Source: Paraconiothyrium sp. Pb-2020 (Eukaryota; Ascomycota; Dothideomycetes; Pleosporales; Didymosphaeriaceae). From it: a stretch of 64,000 nt of DNA. Below, one piece after another: positions 20,914-33,024 of the stretch (its first letter is position 1; each line of letters begins with the position of its first letter). A program made the translations under genes and the position numbers. The stretch lies in NCBI GenBank assembly GCA_022419385.1, contig JAJUBI010000005.1, positions 2,170,001-2,234,000 on the forward strand, written 5' to 3'. The notes below the pieces were generated by a model. That model was not told the origin of the DNA. It was given only the letters and a program-made list of their open reading frames with translations, and did not search any database.

Positions 20914-22901
20914 ATGGCTTCAATACCAGGTATCTGCATGCTTTCTGAGCATTTCGGATTACTTTACTAACATCTTGGATTTAGTCGTTGTGAGGCACCA
21001 GGGCAAGAAGCACGATGTCGATGTCGATCCTTCCTCCGACGGCGCGACGTTCAAGTTGCAGCTATTCTCCCTCACTGGCGTCGAGCCAGAGCGCCAGAAA
21101 ATCATCGTCAAGGGCGGTCAGCTCAAGGATGATGCCGACATGTCGAAGCTGGGTCTTAAGCCTAAGCAGACCCTTATGATGATGGGTACGCCGTCGGGAG
21201 ACGCAAACGCGATAGAGAGACCGAAGGAGAAGATCAGATTCTTAGAGGACATGACCGAAGCGGAAGCCGCGCAATCTGAAGGCGCCACACCGGCTGGCCT
21301 GCAGAACCTAGGCAACACCTGCTACATGAATTCTACGCTGCAAACGTTGCGCTCTATCCCTGAGCTCCAGCAGGAGCTCTTGCAATATTCCGCCAGGTAT
21401 GTTTTGCTATCGGAATCTATGAGCCTTTCAAGAAGCTTACAAATGCAGCAATGCAGGCCCAAGTTCAGCAAGCCAGCTCAGCCAGTTCGGTCTTAGTGGC
21501 CTCGGAGCCTCTATGGATCTCACTGGTAGCCTTCGCGACCTATTCAAGCAAATGTCCGAAACCCAACAGGGTTTCCCTCCGCTGATGTTCCTCAATGCTC
21601 TCCGAACAGCTTTTCCTCAATTCGCGCAGAAGGCCAAGGATGGTCACGGTTACGCACAGCAGGATGCAGAAGAGGCATGGTCACAGATTGTGTCACAACT
21701 CCGACAAAAGCTCAAGATCAAGGATACGGGAGCGTCTGACGGTGAAACAGCCAAAGACTTGTCCTTTATCGACAAATACATGGCGGGGAAGTTCGAGTCT
21801 GTCATGGAATGCGATGAGCCTGCGGCTAGAGAAGGTGGTGAGGTTGCAGTTGAGAGCGAAGATATTTTCTTCAAGCTCAACTGCCACATCACTGTCGAGA
21901 CGAACCACCTCCGTGATGGTCTGGCCGCTGGCTTGAAGGAGCAGATTGAGAAGCGCTCTGAGGTTCTAGGACGCGATGCGTTATACACCAAGACCTCGCG
22001 TATCGCACGACTTCCCAAATACCTTACGGTGCACTTTGTGCGCTTCGACTGGCGGCGAACGACCAACAAGAAAGCAAAGATCATGCGCAAGGTCACTTTT
22101 CCAGAAGAGCTAGACGCGGTTGAGTTCTGCACGGACGATTTGAAGAAGCTACTGATTCCGGTCCGAGACAAAATTCGCGACATCCGGAAAGAAGAAGAGG
22201 ACGTGGAGCGAGCCCGTAAGCGACAACGGCGCATGAAGGCTGGTGAAGAGAATGATGTTTCTTCGGACAGCAAAGAGCCCCTCCAAAAGAAGTCCGAGGC
22301 TAAGAAGGCTGCTGAAAAGGCGAAAGAGGAAGACACAGAGATGCCGGACGTAGAATACAAGACAGAAGCCCAGATTGAAGAGGAACGAGCAGCGTCCATC
22401 CTTAACGCCAAGAAAGAACTTCACGCGTTGGTGGACCAGAAGCTGGCTGCGGACGAGGGGGCGAATCAAACCGGTCTTTACGAACTCAGGGGTGTCATCA
22501 CGCACCAGGGTGCCAGTGCTGACAGCGGACATTATACCTCTTTCGTGAAGAAGCAAGGTGCAAAAGACCCAGTGACTGGTAAGAGGAAAGAGGAAGACGG
22601 CAAGTGGTGGTGGTTCAACGACGAAGGTGTCGGAAGTAGATAGTGAGCGGATCCAGACACTATCTGGTGGCGGTAAGTACGCCATAACGGGTCTCCGTCT
22701 ATCAACTAATTGTCCCTAGGCCAAAGTCACTCAGCATTGATCCTCCTGTACCGGGCTGTCCCCTTGAGCACCGTCGACGAGGAGAGAAGGCGTAGATATA
22801 GTAGCCCTCTCTCGCTGAACCATCTGGCACTCATCTTCACCTCGATCGCTGGACATTGCGACGAGCGGCGGAGCACGATATGGGCGTTGCATAGAGGTTG
22901 A
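20914..22901 (+). CDS. UBP6: Ubiquitin carboxyl-terminal hydrolase 6 (UBP6/USP14), frameshifted near the C-terminus
   Basis: Proteasome-associated deubiquitinase that trims ubiquitin from substrates at the 19S particle. Exons: 20914-20929, 20985-21396, 21449-22672 and 22720-22901. An N-terminal ubiquitin-like domain (VVVRHQGKKHDVDVD to KQTLMMMGTP) is followed by the USP domain: Cys box GLQNLGNTCYMNS with Cys118 (the same number as yeast), QQDAEEAW, His box DSGHYTSFV and WWWFND. A charged insert (about 22180-22440) lies between boxes, as usual. At about 22626-22632 the frame slips: the expected text VSEVDSERIQTLSGGG lies one frame over and continues through the last intron into QSHSALILLYRAVPLS. 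One extra or two missing bases explain it. As written, translation stops at 22643 (540 residues), losing the last beta-strand of the USP fold. Confidence 0.92.
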
Positions 22902-23200
22902 TGCATGGAAGGTAGTAGAGGATATAGCATACTTGTGCCTACGAACCATATGTAATCACATGGCAACTAGAAGGTCTGGTCTTTGATTCGCTGGCTTGTT
23001 GTGTTCCTCGCGTGGTGAAGCCGGAACGGAGGCGTTTGACCGCCTCTGCTCGCGCCAAGCCAAGTCTGCTCTCTGTACTTTCCCGAACCTAGGCACATCC
23101 ACAGTCGCACACTCGCGCAGTCACTTGTGCACCGGGCATGGGATTCTCTCCTTCTCTGTTGTACTGATCCTATCATTCGTCCTGTGTACTATCCGGCGCT

Positions 23201-25940
23201 ATGTTCTATAGCCACGAGGGTAAGCGACAGACTGCCTTCGTAACTGAGCAGTGTCGGCTGACAATCGCAGTGCTCACCTCGCGCAAATATGGCGTGGCAA
23301 CTGTAAGTACCCTGGAGAGCGTTTGGACCCAGTCCCTGCAATGTTGTCTGCTTGAGGCGACTGTACTGACAACTCTCCGTAGGTCTGGTGAGTCGCACCT
23401 TCTCTTACAACAGCTCCACTCACAGAAGGGAAAGGCTCGTTGCAACGCTCGGTGCGAAATCAAACTGCAAGAAAATCACCCGGAAGGCCATCCAAGATGT
23501 CGATGTACCAAAAGCATGTCAGACCTTCATCGACCCGGCCGCGCCGATGGCCTTGCGTCTGCAGGGCAACTTATTGTAAGCCAGCTTCGATACCGCTTCA
23601 AGTGTGTAGCTGACAGGTCCAGATATGGCGTTTCTCGTGTGTTCCTCCAGCAGTGCGGTTATGTCCTTTCCGATGCACAGCATGTGTACAACTCTATGAA
23701 CCTGATGTTGCGAGCAATCGAGGGTGCAGCCCTGGATCCTCACGCTGGCAAAGCCCGGTGAGCACCACAATCTCTGATCTCGGCAACAGTTCCGTGCTCA
23801 TAGCTACTCGATAGGCCAGATCAGCTTGTCCTACCTGATGATCCATCGTTCCTGCCCGAGTTTGCCATGCCACCACCGGAACTCCTCGCAGAATTGGAGC
23901 TTGGCCCAATGCTTTCTGCACTACGTGCTACTGGCGACTCGCAGTCATTGATGCCGTTCGATTCCCAACAAGACCCTTCAACTCCTGCTCCAGTCGGCGG
24001 ACTTATTATCCCTGTCTCATCATCTGTTGGCCCTGGCGGATTCGTGCTTTCGGGCAATGGTCCCAGCAGCATCGGTATTCCTGTAGCTGTCGACGATGAA
24101 ATGATAGGTGAGAGCCTTGCTGCTATCGTCGCACTCGCAAATGCATGCTTATCAAACATCGACTACTAGATGCGCCAGACTTCACCTTCGATGAAAATGG
24201 CGAATTCGTTGACCTCGCCGAAGAAAATTTGCATGTCGGAACTCCAACAGAATTGGAAGGAAATACTATGCGCAGCGATGCAGGCGCGAGTGCCGGAGTG
24301 AGGCAGGAACATGAACACAGTCTCCGCACAGGAGTCCAGGTAAGTGATGTGTGAGAGATCAGCCGCGATTGCCAACAATTCTGACGCGCTCGTTCGTCTA
24401 TCACCCAACCTTCGCCCTATCCTATATCGAATATTCATTCTCTACTCTTATTGTACATCACCGGAACACTCACTTACTCCTCATAGCAAGTCGACGACCA
24501 AATGGACATCAACCTCCCTATGTTTGGGGACGACTATCCCGAAGGCGAGGCCCTCCGTACAGGCAACGGCAGCCTTCAGAGCCAGCACTCAGAAGCCGTC
24601 TTTGAATTGTCTGATACAGTCCGGGCCCCAATCCGCCGCAAGAAGCGGGCCGTGCGAGTTCTCCCTACCGACACTACGTTGGAGCTTCGGAACAAGGACC
24701 TCTCAGATTGGAATGCCAACTACTTGGCTAACATGAAAGAAGCTTCCAAGCAGAAGAACCAGCTCCGACTTACCCAGCTAGCGAAAAAGAACGCCGAATT
24801 CTGGTTGTGGGGCTCCGGGATTGGAGGTATAGCAGGTCGCATGCAAGGCGTCACTGGCCCTACCCCATTTGATCGGTTCATTGGAGACAATCTCTTCGAG
24901 CTTTTCACTGGTGCGAGCCGCAACGGTGGTGCGTGTTCGAAGCGTGATCGCGACAGCGGCATTGACGAAGTGACGCAGGAGGAGTCGCGTCGCGTGCGCC
25001 AGAGGACAGATGAGCTCGAGAATGAGATCGGACGTGGGCAAGAAGACGAAGGCTTGTTCATAGTTGGTGGTGATGATGTAGAGCTGCCGCGGGAGGAACA
25101 GGCACCTCTTGAGGACCAGCAACGCCTCTCTGAAATGCCCTGGAACATCACCGCGTCGGTCCGCGGCTCTTCTGCAGTCCCTCGAAGCGGTAAGTTCTCT
25201 TCATGTTAGCTCTGCACTGAGTGACCTTAATAATCAATTCTCCAGGTCGAGTCGGCTTGACCGGTTCCGCTCCGCCATCGTCACTCATGGGCCGCAATGC
25301 CCGCACAATCTCCGAATCACCGCTGCATCGTCGCAGTCGGCCAGATAGTCTGGATGATTTGCAATTCTTGGTAGACGATGAAGGCGGCTTCGAAAACATT
25401 GGAGGAGATGACTATGTCGGGTTCGCAGGTCCAGGCGTTAGCTCAGACATGCCTGAAGCAATGCTCGGCGAAACGAACGCCCGTCTTCGGGATGCTCTCA
25501 CTGTAGAGGGCAGCAATTTCCTGGTGTTCGTCGCCGATGCTATTGTTGAGAAGCGCAATCGGATCAACCGTGGCCTAATGCTAATTTCAGATGACGCCGC
25601 CGATGCGGTCGATGAGGTTTCCTTCGCAGAGGTTATTCCACCTCATGCAAACAGCAAGACGGTCGCGTCTTTAGCTCTAATGATGACCCTCACGCTCGGA
25701 ACGAAAGGCTTGCTCGACGTTCGCCAGGTTGAGCATTTCGCTGATATTAATCTGAGCTTCACGGAGAGAGGAAAGGTCGCTCAGTTGGATATGCCAATAC
25801 AAGAAGAAAACGCAGGTCACGTTGGTGATGGGGAGGCCGAACATGATGAAGCTGGCCACTTCGACGAGCAGTTTGTTACCATTAGCGAGGGGTCAACTGA
25901 TGAAGATGAAGAGGAGGAGGGCTCAGTCTTCGGCTACTGA
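23201..25940 (+). CDS. rec8: Meiotic cohesin kleisin Rec8
   Basis: Alpha-kleisin that closes the Smc1/Smc3 ring in meiosis. Nine exons: 23201-23219, 23271-23302, 23383-23387 (5 nt), 23435-23575, 23617-23757, 23815-24107, 24170-24339, 24487-25189 and 25246-25940, total about 732 residues. The N-terminal Rad21/Rec8 domain reads MFYSHEVLTSRKYGVATVW then LVATLGAKSNCKK, DVDVPKACQTF and PMALRLQGNLLSRYGVSRVF. The middle is acidic and disordered with a basic patch (APIRRKKRAVRVLP). The C-terminal winged helix, which binds the Smc1 head, is visible at PPHANSKTVASLALMMTLTL followed by GTKGLLDVRQ. The tail ends in a Glu-rich stretch. Rec8 is favoured over Rad21/Scc1 by the MFYSHEVLTSRKYGVATVW entry. The 281 bp upstream is the promoter shared with nothing else. 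Confidence 0.93.
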
Positions 25941-27799
25941 GTTCACCAGGTCCCATGTGGTGGATGTGTATGGATTGGTGCATGGCAAGTATGTCAATCT
26001 ATGACACTGTAAGATGGCATGTATGATGGCATCCATGGTACAGCGGTTGCATATATGGGATAGTTACAAGATTCTTATCTTGTAAGTCTGTCAGCATCTC
26101 ATCAAGATTGATTTTACCTCAATCTTTCACGGTGCTCCCTCCGAATAGTGATCGTGGGTGCTAGAAGAGCAGTGTGCCGCCGACACTAATCTTTCAATAA
26201 AGCCCGTCAAGGAGAGAACAACTGACACGGATCCAAGCATCGTCTTTTGTATCCGACCGCACCCAAAGACTTTGTCAGTAAGGAAATTCAAACACAGATA
26301 TCGAGAATTCAATCTCATTCGCTAGTCAGAGGCTCCAGCTCTTTAGGACGCTCCACTGAATACAAGTCGAGTTTTCAATCACCGCTCTCCAACTATGCGG
26401 AATTTTTCCCTCCACCACTCCTTCAATTCCTCTTCGACAGCATACAAACGCCAGGATCTGCACCTCACCACGGGCTGCATGGAGTCAACGATACGTTTTC
26501 ACGTCATAACACAACGCGGCTGGCTATAGCTTCTTTAATCGTAGCTCTCAGCATGACGATCCTAGCCTCGATGCCGCTTGTTCGGCGTGCCCAGTCAATA
26601 CGGGAGCTCGTGCTCTGTACCATTCCTCAAACGACACAATCGCAATCGGACGCAGGTTCACGCCTAACTCCTCTTCTCTCGAGATCTACGCACAAATAAG
26701 GCCAATCCGCCGTTCATCAAGCACTTCTCATCGGACCGGCGCATGCTCGACAACACCGACCTGGCCGAACCCAGCACGCCCACAGCACAGCACAATCGCA
26801 TGTGCTTCGGTGTTTTAGATTGGGAGACCTGGACGAGCTCAAGCCACCAAACAAGCATGACATGGTTCTGTGCCCGAATGCATGGGACGTCTGCGGTTTC
26901 CTCCGTCGTGACCAATGATACGCCGTGAGGCCATCGGATCGAAAAGTTCAGGCTTGTCTTGACGGTTTTTGAGAATCGACAAGTGAAGTGTAGGATGATC
27001 ATAGATGCTGAAATATTCGTGAAACAGCGCGCAGATGTGTTGCCTCTGAGTGAGAAATCTGGCCGACGTGGAAGCTGAATATAGATGGAGCTGGAAGGTG
27101 GGATGAGAGCGCCCTTCATATCTACATTGCGGGTAGGGTCGTGTATTTTAGTCGACTTCACTACGAGATGTCTTGTCTGAAGCATTGTAGAGGACCGAGT
27201 ACTGCTGTGATTTATCATGGCTACTGTAAGAATTGCTTCACACTTGTTGTCAGAGGATGGATGACACCACCAATTTTCCTTTCGCAAACCGCTGTATTCG
27301 TATAGAAGGCATGTGCCATGCTAACTACTGCCACTCACCGAGAACAGCACATCAAGGTGCCGTGGGAGACTGGCTTTGCTAAATCGCTTGTCATTTTTAC
27401 CAAGTTCAAGTAGAATACTTCGACAGAGATCATTCACCAGTTTTGGAAAGATAGTTTAGGTAAGATATCGCATTGTAATTAGGATGGTATTCTCAGTACA
27501 GTGTTGCTTCTCGGTTCGGATTTGACAAAGGTCACGTGTGCCCTTGTTATCCATGAATTCATGTTCGCGTCCATGCTAACTCACTCGCTTATCACATCCC
27601 TGTATCTTCTGCTATTCATCATTCCGGAGATCTCGAGTCGTTCGAGAATAAGATTTGCATACAATGAGTCCCGGATGTTCTTTCTCTCTGGCATTGCCGA
27701 GCACCTGATACACGGCGTGACCGTGGCCTGACTTTCAGCAAGCTCCTTTGTTGAATCATCTGGCAGATACAAAAAGCCTAGGGATATTCGCTGGTATGT
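25941..27799. other. Intergenic with uncertain coding-like stretches
   Basis: About 1.9 kb. Plus frames at 26247-26699 and 26701-27080 and a minus frame at 26664-27287 look partly protein-like, but they overlap each other, lack ATG starts or splice partners, and are interrupted by stops. I cannot support a gene. Possible decayed sequence. Confidence 0.3.
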
Positions 27800-29308
27800 A
27801 TGAAAATGAGCGGTACACTCCAACTGACAATTTTCTCCCTCGCTCTTTTTGGGCTCTTCGCTGCTTACCTGTACAATAGTCCCTACGCACACTTTTCAGA
27901 CAGCAACATGCCACCTGCAGCAGCATCACAAACGACAGCTATTGTCGTGGGATCAGGGCTTGCGGGCCTGAGTGCAGCAAGCCAATTGATTGCGAGAAAC
28001 GTGCCTGTGAGATTGCTAGAGCGTGGAGCAAAGCCGGGAGGAAACAGCATCAAAGCCTCATCCGGTATAAATGGAGCACCAACAAATTATCAATCCATCC
28101 TGGACGACGCCTTCTTCTCAGATACCATCAAATCTGCTGGGAAAGCAATGCTTTCCTCTACTCAGCATCGCGAGAGCTTGATTTCTACACTCACCAACTC
28201 CTCGAAAGATGCCATTGAGTGGCTAGTGCAAGAGAAAGGAATCGACTTGTCGAAGGTGTCCATCATGGGCGGCCATACGTTTCCCAGGACGCATAGAGGA
28301 GCAGGCCAGACACCGCCGGGTTTTGCAATCACATCGACACTGCTCAAATCGCTCAAGGAATCTCCTCTGTTCCGTTTGCAGACTTCCTGCACCGTTACCA
28401 AAGTCTTGCAATCCGGCCATCGCGTCACCGGTGTAGAATATACTGGCGAGGATGGAAGTTCTCAGGAGCTACTCGGACCTGTCATATTTGCATCCGGCGG
28501 CTTCGGTGGCGATGCAGAGGGCTTGCTCGCTCAGTACAGGCCTGACCTCAAGGGCTATCCGTCCACGAATGACCCTCGCCCGGGCACGCAGCCTCTTCTC
28601 GCCGCAGTCGGCGCACAGCTTATCGACATGGAGCATGTACAAGTACATCCGACTGGGTTCGTCGACCCCACTAGCCCGTCCTCCCCACTAAAGTTCCTGG
28701 CTGCAGAGATACTGAGAGGCGATGGTGGTATTCTTCTTTCCAATGGGAGGCGTTTTTTCAACGAACTCGAAACTCGGGAGGAAGTAACCAATGCAATCAC
28801 AGCGAATCCACCAGATCTAGAGTCGCCAAAACAATGGAGCGTTCAGTTGGTGCTGGATCAAGGCGTTTACGAAGCCACCAAGTCGCATGTCGACTTCTAC
28901 GTCTTCAAAGGACTGATGAAGAAAGTCACAATCTCAGACCTTCCATCTGGTGCCTTGGGCGAAATCTCGCGGTATTGTAAATTCGTCCGCGGGGAAGAGA
29001 CAGACTCGTTTGGTCGGACACAATTCGCGCATTGGACTCTCAAGGAGCCAACACCAGACTCTGTTGTTTATGTTGGATTCGTCACACCCGTTGTGCACTT
29101 CACGATGGGCGGTGTGGCCATCAACGATCAGGCGGAGGTTTTAAAGAAAGGAGATGAGCGGGTAGAAGGGCTGTGGGCTGCTGGAGAAGTGACAGGTGGT
29201 GTTCATGGCGCGAATCGTCTGGGAGGGTCGTCGTTGCTGGAATGTGTGGTGTTTGGAAGAATTGCGGGAGACCAATGTGTGGAGTACGTGACTGGTCAAA
29301 AGAACTGA
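27800..29308 (+). CDS. Soluble fumarate reductase (FRD1/OSM1 type)
   Basis: FAD-dependent fumarate reductase that reoxidises reduced flavin/NADH under low oxygen. Single exon, 502 residues, close to yeast Osm1. A hydrophobic segment at about 8-26 (LTIFSLALFGLFAAYLY) is a signal or signal-anchor, followed by the dinucleotide motif IVVGSGLAGLSAASQLI, GAKPGGNSIKASSGING, HTFPRTHRGAGQTPPG, the substrate-site text MEHVQVHPTGFVDP, HFTMGGVAI and the C-terminal FAD motif GGVHGANRLGGSSLLECVVFGR. The N-terminus suggests ER or secretory targeting as known for Osm1, although a second ATG at 27908 would give a cytosolic form. The 5' flank has no second gene. Confidence 0.93.
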   Translation: MKMSGTLQLTIFSLALFGLFAAYLYNSPYAHFSDSNMPPAAASQTTAIVVGSGLAGLSAASQLIARNVPVRLLERGAKPGGNSIKASSGINGAPTNYQSILDDAFFSDTIKSAGKAMLSSTQHRESLISTLTNSSKDAIEWLVQEKGIDLSKVSIMGGHTFPRTHRGAGQTPPGFAITSTLLKSLKESPLFRLQTSCTVTKVLQSGHRVTGVEYTGEDGSSQELLGPVIFASGGFGGDAEGLLAQYRPDLKGYPSTNDPRPGTQPLLAAVGAQLIDMEHVQVHPTGFVDPTSPSSPLKFLAAEILRGDGGILLSNGRRFFNELETREEVTNAITANPPDLESPKQWSVQLVLDQGVYEATKSHVDFYVFKGLMKKVTISDLPSGALGEISRYCKFVRGEETDSFGRTQFAHWTLKEPTPDSVVYVGFVTPVVHFTMGGVAINDQAEVLKKGDERVEGLWAAGEVTGGVHGANRLGGSSLLECVVFGRIAGDQCVEYVTGQKN

Positions 29309-29618
29309 TACCTTCGGCCATTGAAGTGGTTGTTGTATGGTACAAGAGAATCTGTTGATAACACGTCCGTGAAGGGCCATTCCTTCCACACAAACGCACG
29401 GTTGCGTCATCGAGGGCGTTCGCGCGACGCGCGATGCGCCAAGACCACGAACAACCACGTCAAACGTTCATGAGACTTGACGACAGAACTGCCAACGTGT
29501 TTACTTCCACTCCCTACAGCCTCTTCTTTCCTTGATATTCTGTGTTTGCTCAGCGATACCCTCTCCACTACATTTTGTATTACGTTAATTTCGCGCAAAC
29601 TGACCCACTTCCTCTACA

Positions 29619-30250
29619 ATGCCTTCCGCAATGGTATCACAGACGGTGCAGGGAGCCGTTTTGAGCGTGACGTCCAACCTTTTAGCGCAGGTTATTACTT
29701 CTTATAAAGAAGACGTGAGTAAAATGCTACCTATATACGGCATAGTCCAAAGGTGCCAACATCATCACTGCAGATACCCTTTACAATCAGCTTCCCTCCC
29801 ATCCTCAAGTTCGCCCTTTTCAGCATAATCAGCAACCCGCCCAATATCCTCTGGCAGACCTTTCTCGAAGACGTTTTCCCGTCCAAAGTACCCGTCGAGC
29901 CGTCAGAAAAGCAGCTCAAAGACAAGCCTGTACAGACCCGCACCAGCAAGCGCAACCTACTCGCCAAATTCATCCTTGATCAAACAATAGGCGCTGTGGT
30001 CAATACGCTCATGTTCCTCGTATATATGGCCTACGTCAACGACAACAGTGGGCGAGGCACACCATCTTGGGACACGGTGCAGGCGGATGTGAGCAACAGA
30101 TTCTGGCCAATGGTCGTGGATGGATACAAGTTCTGGCCTGCTGTATCGCTGACGAGCTTTTTGTGTGTGCCGGTACATAAGAGGGTGGTGTTTGGATGCT
30201 CTGTAGGTGTGCTATGGGGCATCTACCTAAGCTTGTCTGTGGGGAGCTGA
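29619..30250 (+). CDS. Mpv17/PMP22-family membrane protein
   Basis: Small four-helix protein of the Mpv17/PMP22/Sym1 family, found in inner mitochondrial or peroxisomal membranes and thought to act as a channel. Exons 29619-29714 and 29774-30250 join in phase 0 (59-nt GTGAGT...CAG intron) to give 190 residues. Family text: exon 1 QTVQGAVLSVTSNLLAQ; exon 2 PFTISFPPILKFALFSIIS, FILDQTIGAVVNTLMFLVY and the signature FWPMVVDGYKFWPAVSLTSF followed by CVPVHKRVVFGCSVGVLWGI. It starts about 310 bp after the fumarate reductase gene on the same strand; the gap (29309-29618) has no other gene. Confidence 0.9.
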
Positions 30251-30822
30251 TGAGGGTCGTGCCTAGAATTACTGAAGTCTTGCTCAGATGGCTGCAAACA
30301 AGAGCACTTATCCATACCGCTTATTCAATTCTTTGCATTCAGTGATTCATCAAGAGCGAAGCTTCTCGCAGCGGCTTTTTCATAACCATCGGCGGGTTAT
30401 GGATGATACAATGTTAGTTACAGCGTGCCGGTACATCGACCATGGAACATTGTGGCTGTGCGATTCGAACCCTCCACGCGCGAACATGTGCCCACGGCGA
30501 CTCGGTCTCTTGAAACCTGGTGAGTGGAAGGTAACTGCCTAACGTTCTTTCCTACGATTACGAGAGGGGCAACCTACATGTATGGTTGCTGCAACTCCAG
30601 AGAATAGGGTTAGTCATGTACATGGCTAGCGCCTTCCTGGTAGTTCTCAGTCCCGATCCTTAGTTCTACTCCCTATCAGGATGCAGTCTACCTTTCCGAA
30701 GACTTAGAACATGTTGAGTTGCTCCCGACACCACTCACCTATCGCCGCAACATCTGCACGTCGCTAGCAGATTTTGCCGATCATTTGCGCACTTTGTATC
30801 GCCATAGCTAAGTATTGTTACG
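30251..30822. other. Intergenic
   Basis: No supported gene; an 84-codon plus frame at 30288-30542 has no features. It contains the promoter of the GH16-like gene. Confidence 0.3.
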
Positions 30823-32559
30823 ATGGACTCTACCTCGGAGTCGGAACATAAGCAGCAGGCACCGTCTCAGCTGGTTGGCATCGCAGAGGATGAGCTGGGT
30901 CGTGGTGCACGCAAACGTTCTCTGATTGGCAGAGCAAATGGTAAAACCGAAGACGAGTCTGCGTCCACTCTCCCTGTCAGCAGCAATGATCTCTCCAGTA
31001 CGCTAGCGCCAGCGACAGCCCAAAACGACAGTGTCAACAGAGTTACGCACAGTTCGTCGGGCGGGAGGACCAGACATATGTCTACCGCCAAGCCCTATCA
31101 ACCTCCCGGGAAACCGCGATACTTCAAGTCACGACGGATCACGGACAGAAGCAAGATCGACAAGCCGTGGCTGTACGAGAAGAGAGATTCCAGAGAGAAA
31201 TGGCAGACGATCATTCCCATGTGCGGCTTCCTCATTGGCCTTGCCCTCGCCGGCTTCCTTATTTGGGAGGGTTACCACAGTGTTTCGCGGAACTTGTACT
31301 GCCCGGTCATGGTCGACGACTTCTCGGGAGGTCGTCTCAATGAGACCATCTGGAGCACTGAGATCGAGGTCGGCGGTCATGGGTGAGTGACCGGAGTTTA
31401 CCGTAGAGCCCCTACAATTGATCATACTGGCTGACCAGATCTCCTCTGCACAGCGTCGGCTCGTTCGAACAGACGACTGGTGATCCAGACAATGTCTACG
31501 TCGGCAGCGATAGAAAACTTTACCTGAGGCCCACGCTCCAGGACGCATCTCTCATTGAGCAGAACAACGTGATCGATCTTCGCGGTAACGGTTGTACTAG
31601 TAATCACTGGACTGAATGCGTGGCGGTTACCAACATTACGAACGGCACCATCGTTAATCCGGTCAAATCAGCTAGGATTAACACGAAGATGAGCGCGAAC
31701 ATCAAATATGGCCGTGTTGAGGTTACTGCTAAACTTCCTGAGGGTGACTGGTTGTGGCCTTCGATATTCATGCTGCCAAAGAACAATACCTATGGAGAAT
31801 GGCCGCAATCCGGAGAGATAGACATCATGCAGTCACGTGGGAACAATTACACCTACAAGCAGGGAGGTAACAACGTCATTGCTAGCTGTCTGCACTTCGG
31901 ACCCAACGCAGAACTTGATGGCTGGTGGCGCAACAACGTCAAGAGCACAGCCTACCGCGAGACTTTTTCTGATCGCTTCCACAAGTTCGGTGTTGAGGTA
32001 TGTATCTTCTGATGAAATCGCCGTGACTGTACTCACATTACAGTGGACCGAAAAGTACATTTTCACCTACATTGACACTCGCCTTCTCCAAGTCGCCTAC
32101 ACGCACTTCAAAAGGCCCTTTTGGACCTATGGCGAGTTTCCAACAGCTGATCGAAATGGGTAAGTGCTGAGCACTGAAAGCCAAAGTTTTATCAGTCATC
32201 GCCTGTGTGATACTCAGCCTGCGTCGGCTCAGAGTACTGTGCAGATCACTAACTCTTGCAGTACCCGCTTCATCAATCCATGGGAGTATGGCTCGCACGC
32301 CACTCCCTTCGATCAGGACTTCTACCTCGTGATCAAATTAGGCGTGGGCTCGACAAATGGCTGGTTTGAAGATGACAACTCTGGCAAGCCGTGGCTGGAT
32401 CGCGATCACAACGCAGCGCAAAGGTTTTGGGAGGCACGCCAGAGGTGGCACCCCACCTGGAAGAAGCAGGGGTGGATGGAAGTCTCCAGCGTGAAGATGT
32501 GGCAGCTAGCACCCCACAAGGGATGCGGGCCCGAGGACGCTCAGAGGTTCGTCGGGTAG
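30823..32559 (+). CDS. Membrane-anchored GH16-like protein with altered active site
   Basis: Glycoside-hydrolase-16-fold protein of the beta-1,3-glucan-binding/laminarinase-like group. Exons 30823-31382, 31454-31997, 32044-32159 and 32262-32559 give 505 residues. Residues 1-128 are hydrophilic and presumably cytosolic; 129-149 (TIIPMCGFLIGLALAGFLIW) is a signal-anchor, so the rest faces the lumen or wall (type II). The GH16 part starts at VMVDDFSGGRLNETIWSTEI and includes KYGRVEVTAKLPEGDWLWPS, YGEWPQSGEIDIMQSRGN, YIFTYIDTRLLQVAY and FDQDFYLVIKLGVGS. The catalytic signature is normally Glu-x-Asp-x-(x)-Glu; here it is Glu308, Asp310, Gln313 (codon CAG at 31830-31832). The nucleophile is kept but the acid/base is Gln, so ordinary hydrolysis is doubtful; glucan binding or a wall-remodelling role is inference. 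Confidence 0.92.
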
Positions 32560-33024
32560 AAAGGGATATGTAGCGGGTTGTAATGGTAGAAGCGTGTATT
32601 GGATCATGAGTCACAGCACCTTTGGTTGTCAAGGGTCGACTACTCAATCACTTTTAGGGTCGTGGGTTACCCCAGGCGACCGGCGCTTCTAAGCTTGAGT
32701 CATAGCCCATCCTTGGACAGTGAGTCCTGGTACAACCCACGGCACAATACGTTCGATGGGTATAATATTTGTGTTAATTGTGTGCTATCATCAACCACTG
32801 ACCTCTACAAGCCACCTGCTCTGTGGACGGCTACGCTGAGCAATGGGATAGGCGCGCGATAGGTACAAAGGCTTTCCATCCCAAGGATCTTCCTCACAGA
32901 ATCCTCGCTCATCCGCGGCTCGATCCAGGGTCTCGCTACATGCTCAAGTGGCTCTTGACGGACATCCTACCGCTAATTGACTCTGTCAGGCGCTATGAAT
33001 CGTTGCTTGGCTCAGTCTCCTCTT
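32560..33024. other. Convergent intergenic region
   Basis: 3' flanks of the GH16-like gene (+) and YIF1 (-). Short frames only. Confidence 0.35.

Noticed and set aside
26664..27287. 207-codon minus frame and opposing plus frames
   Set aside because: No ATG at the start of the minus frame, mutual overlap and internal stops; at most decayed sequence.
30430..30530. tRNA-like T-loop motif (GATTCGAACC)
   Set aside because: No matching T-stem, acceptor stem or D-arm could be drawn on either strand.
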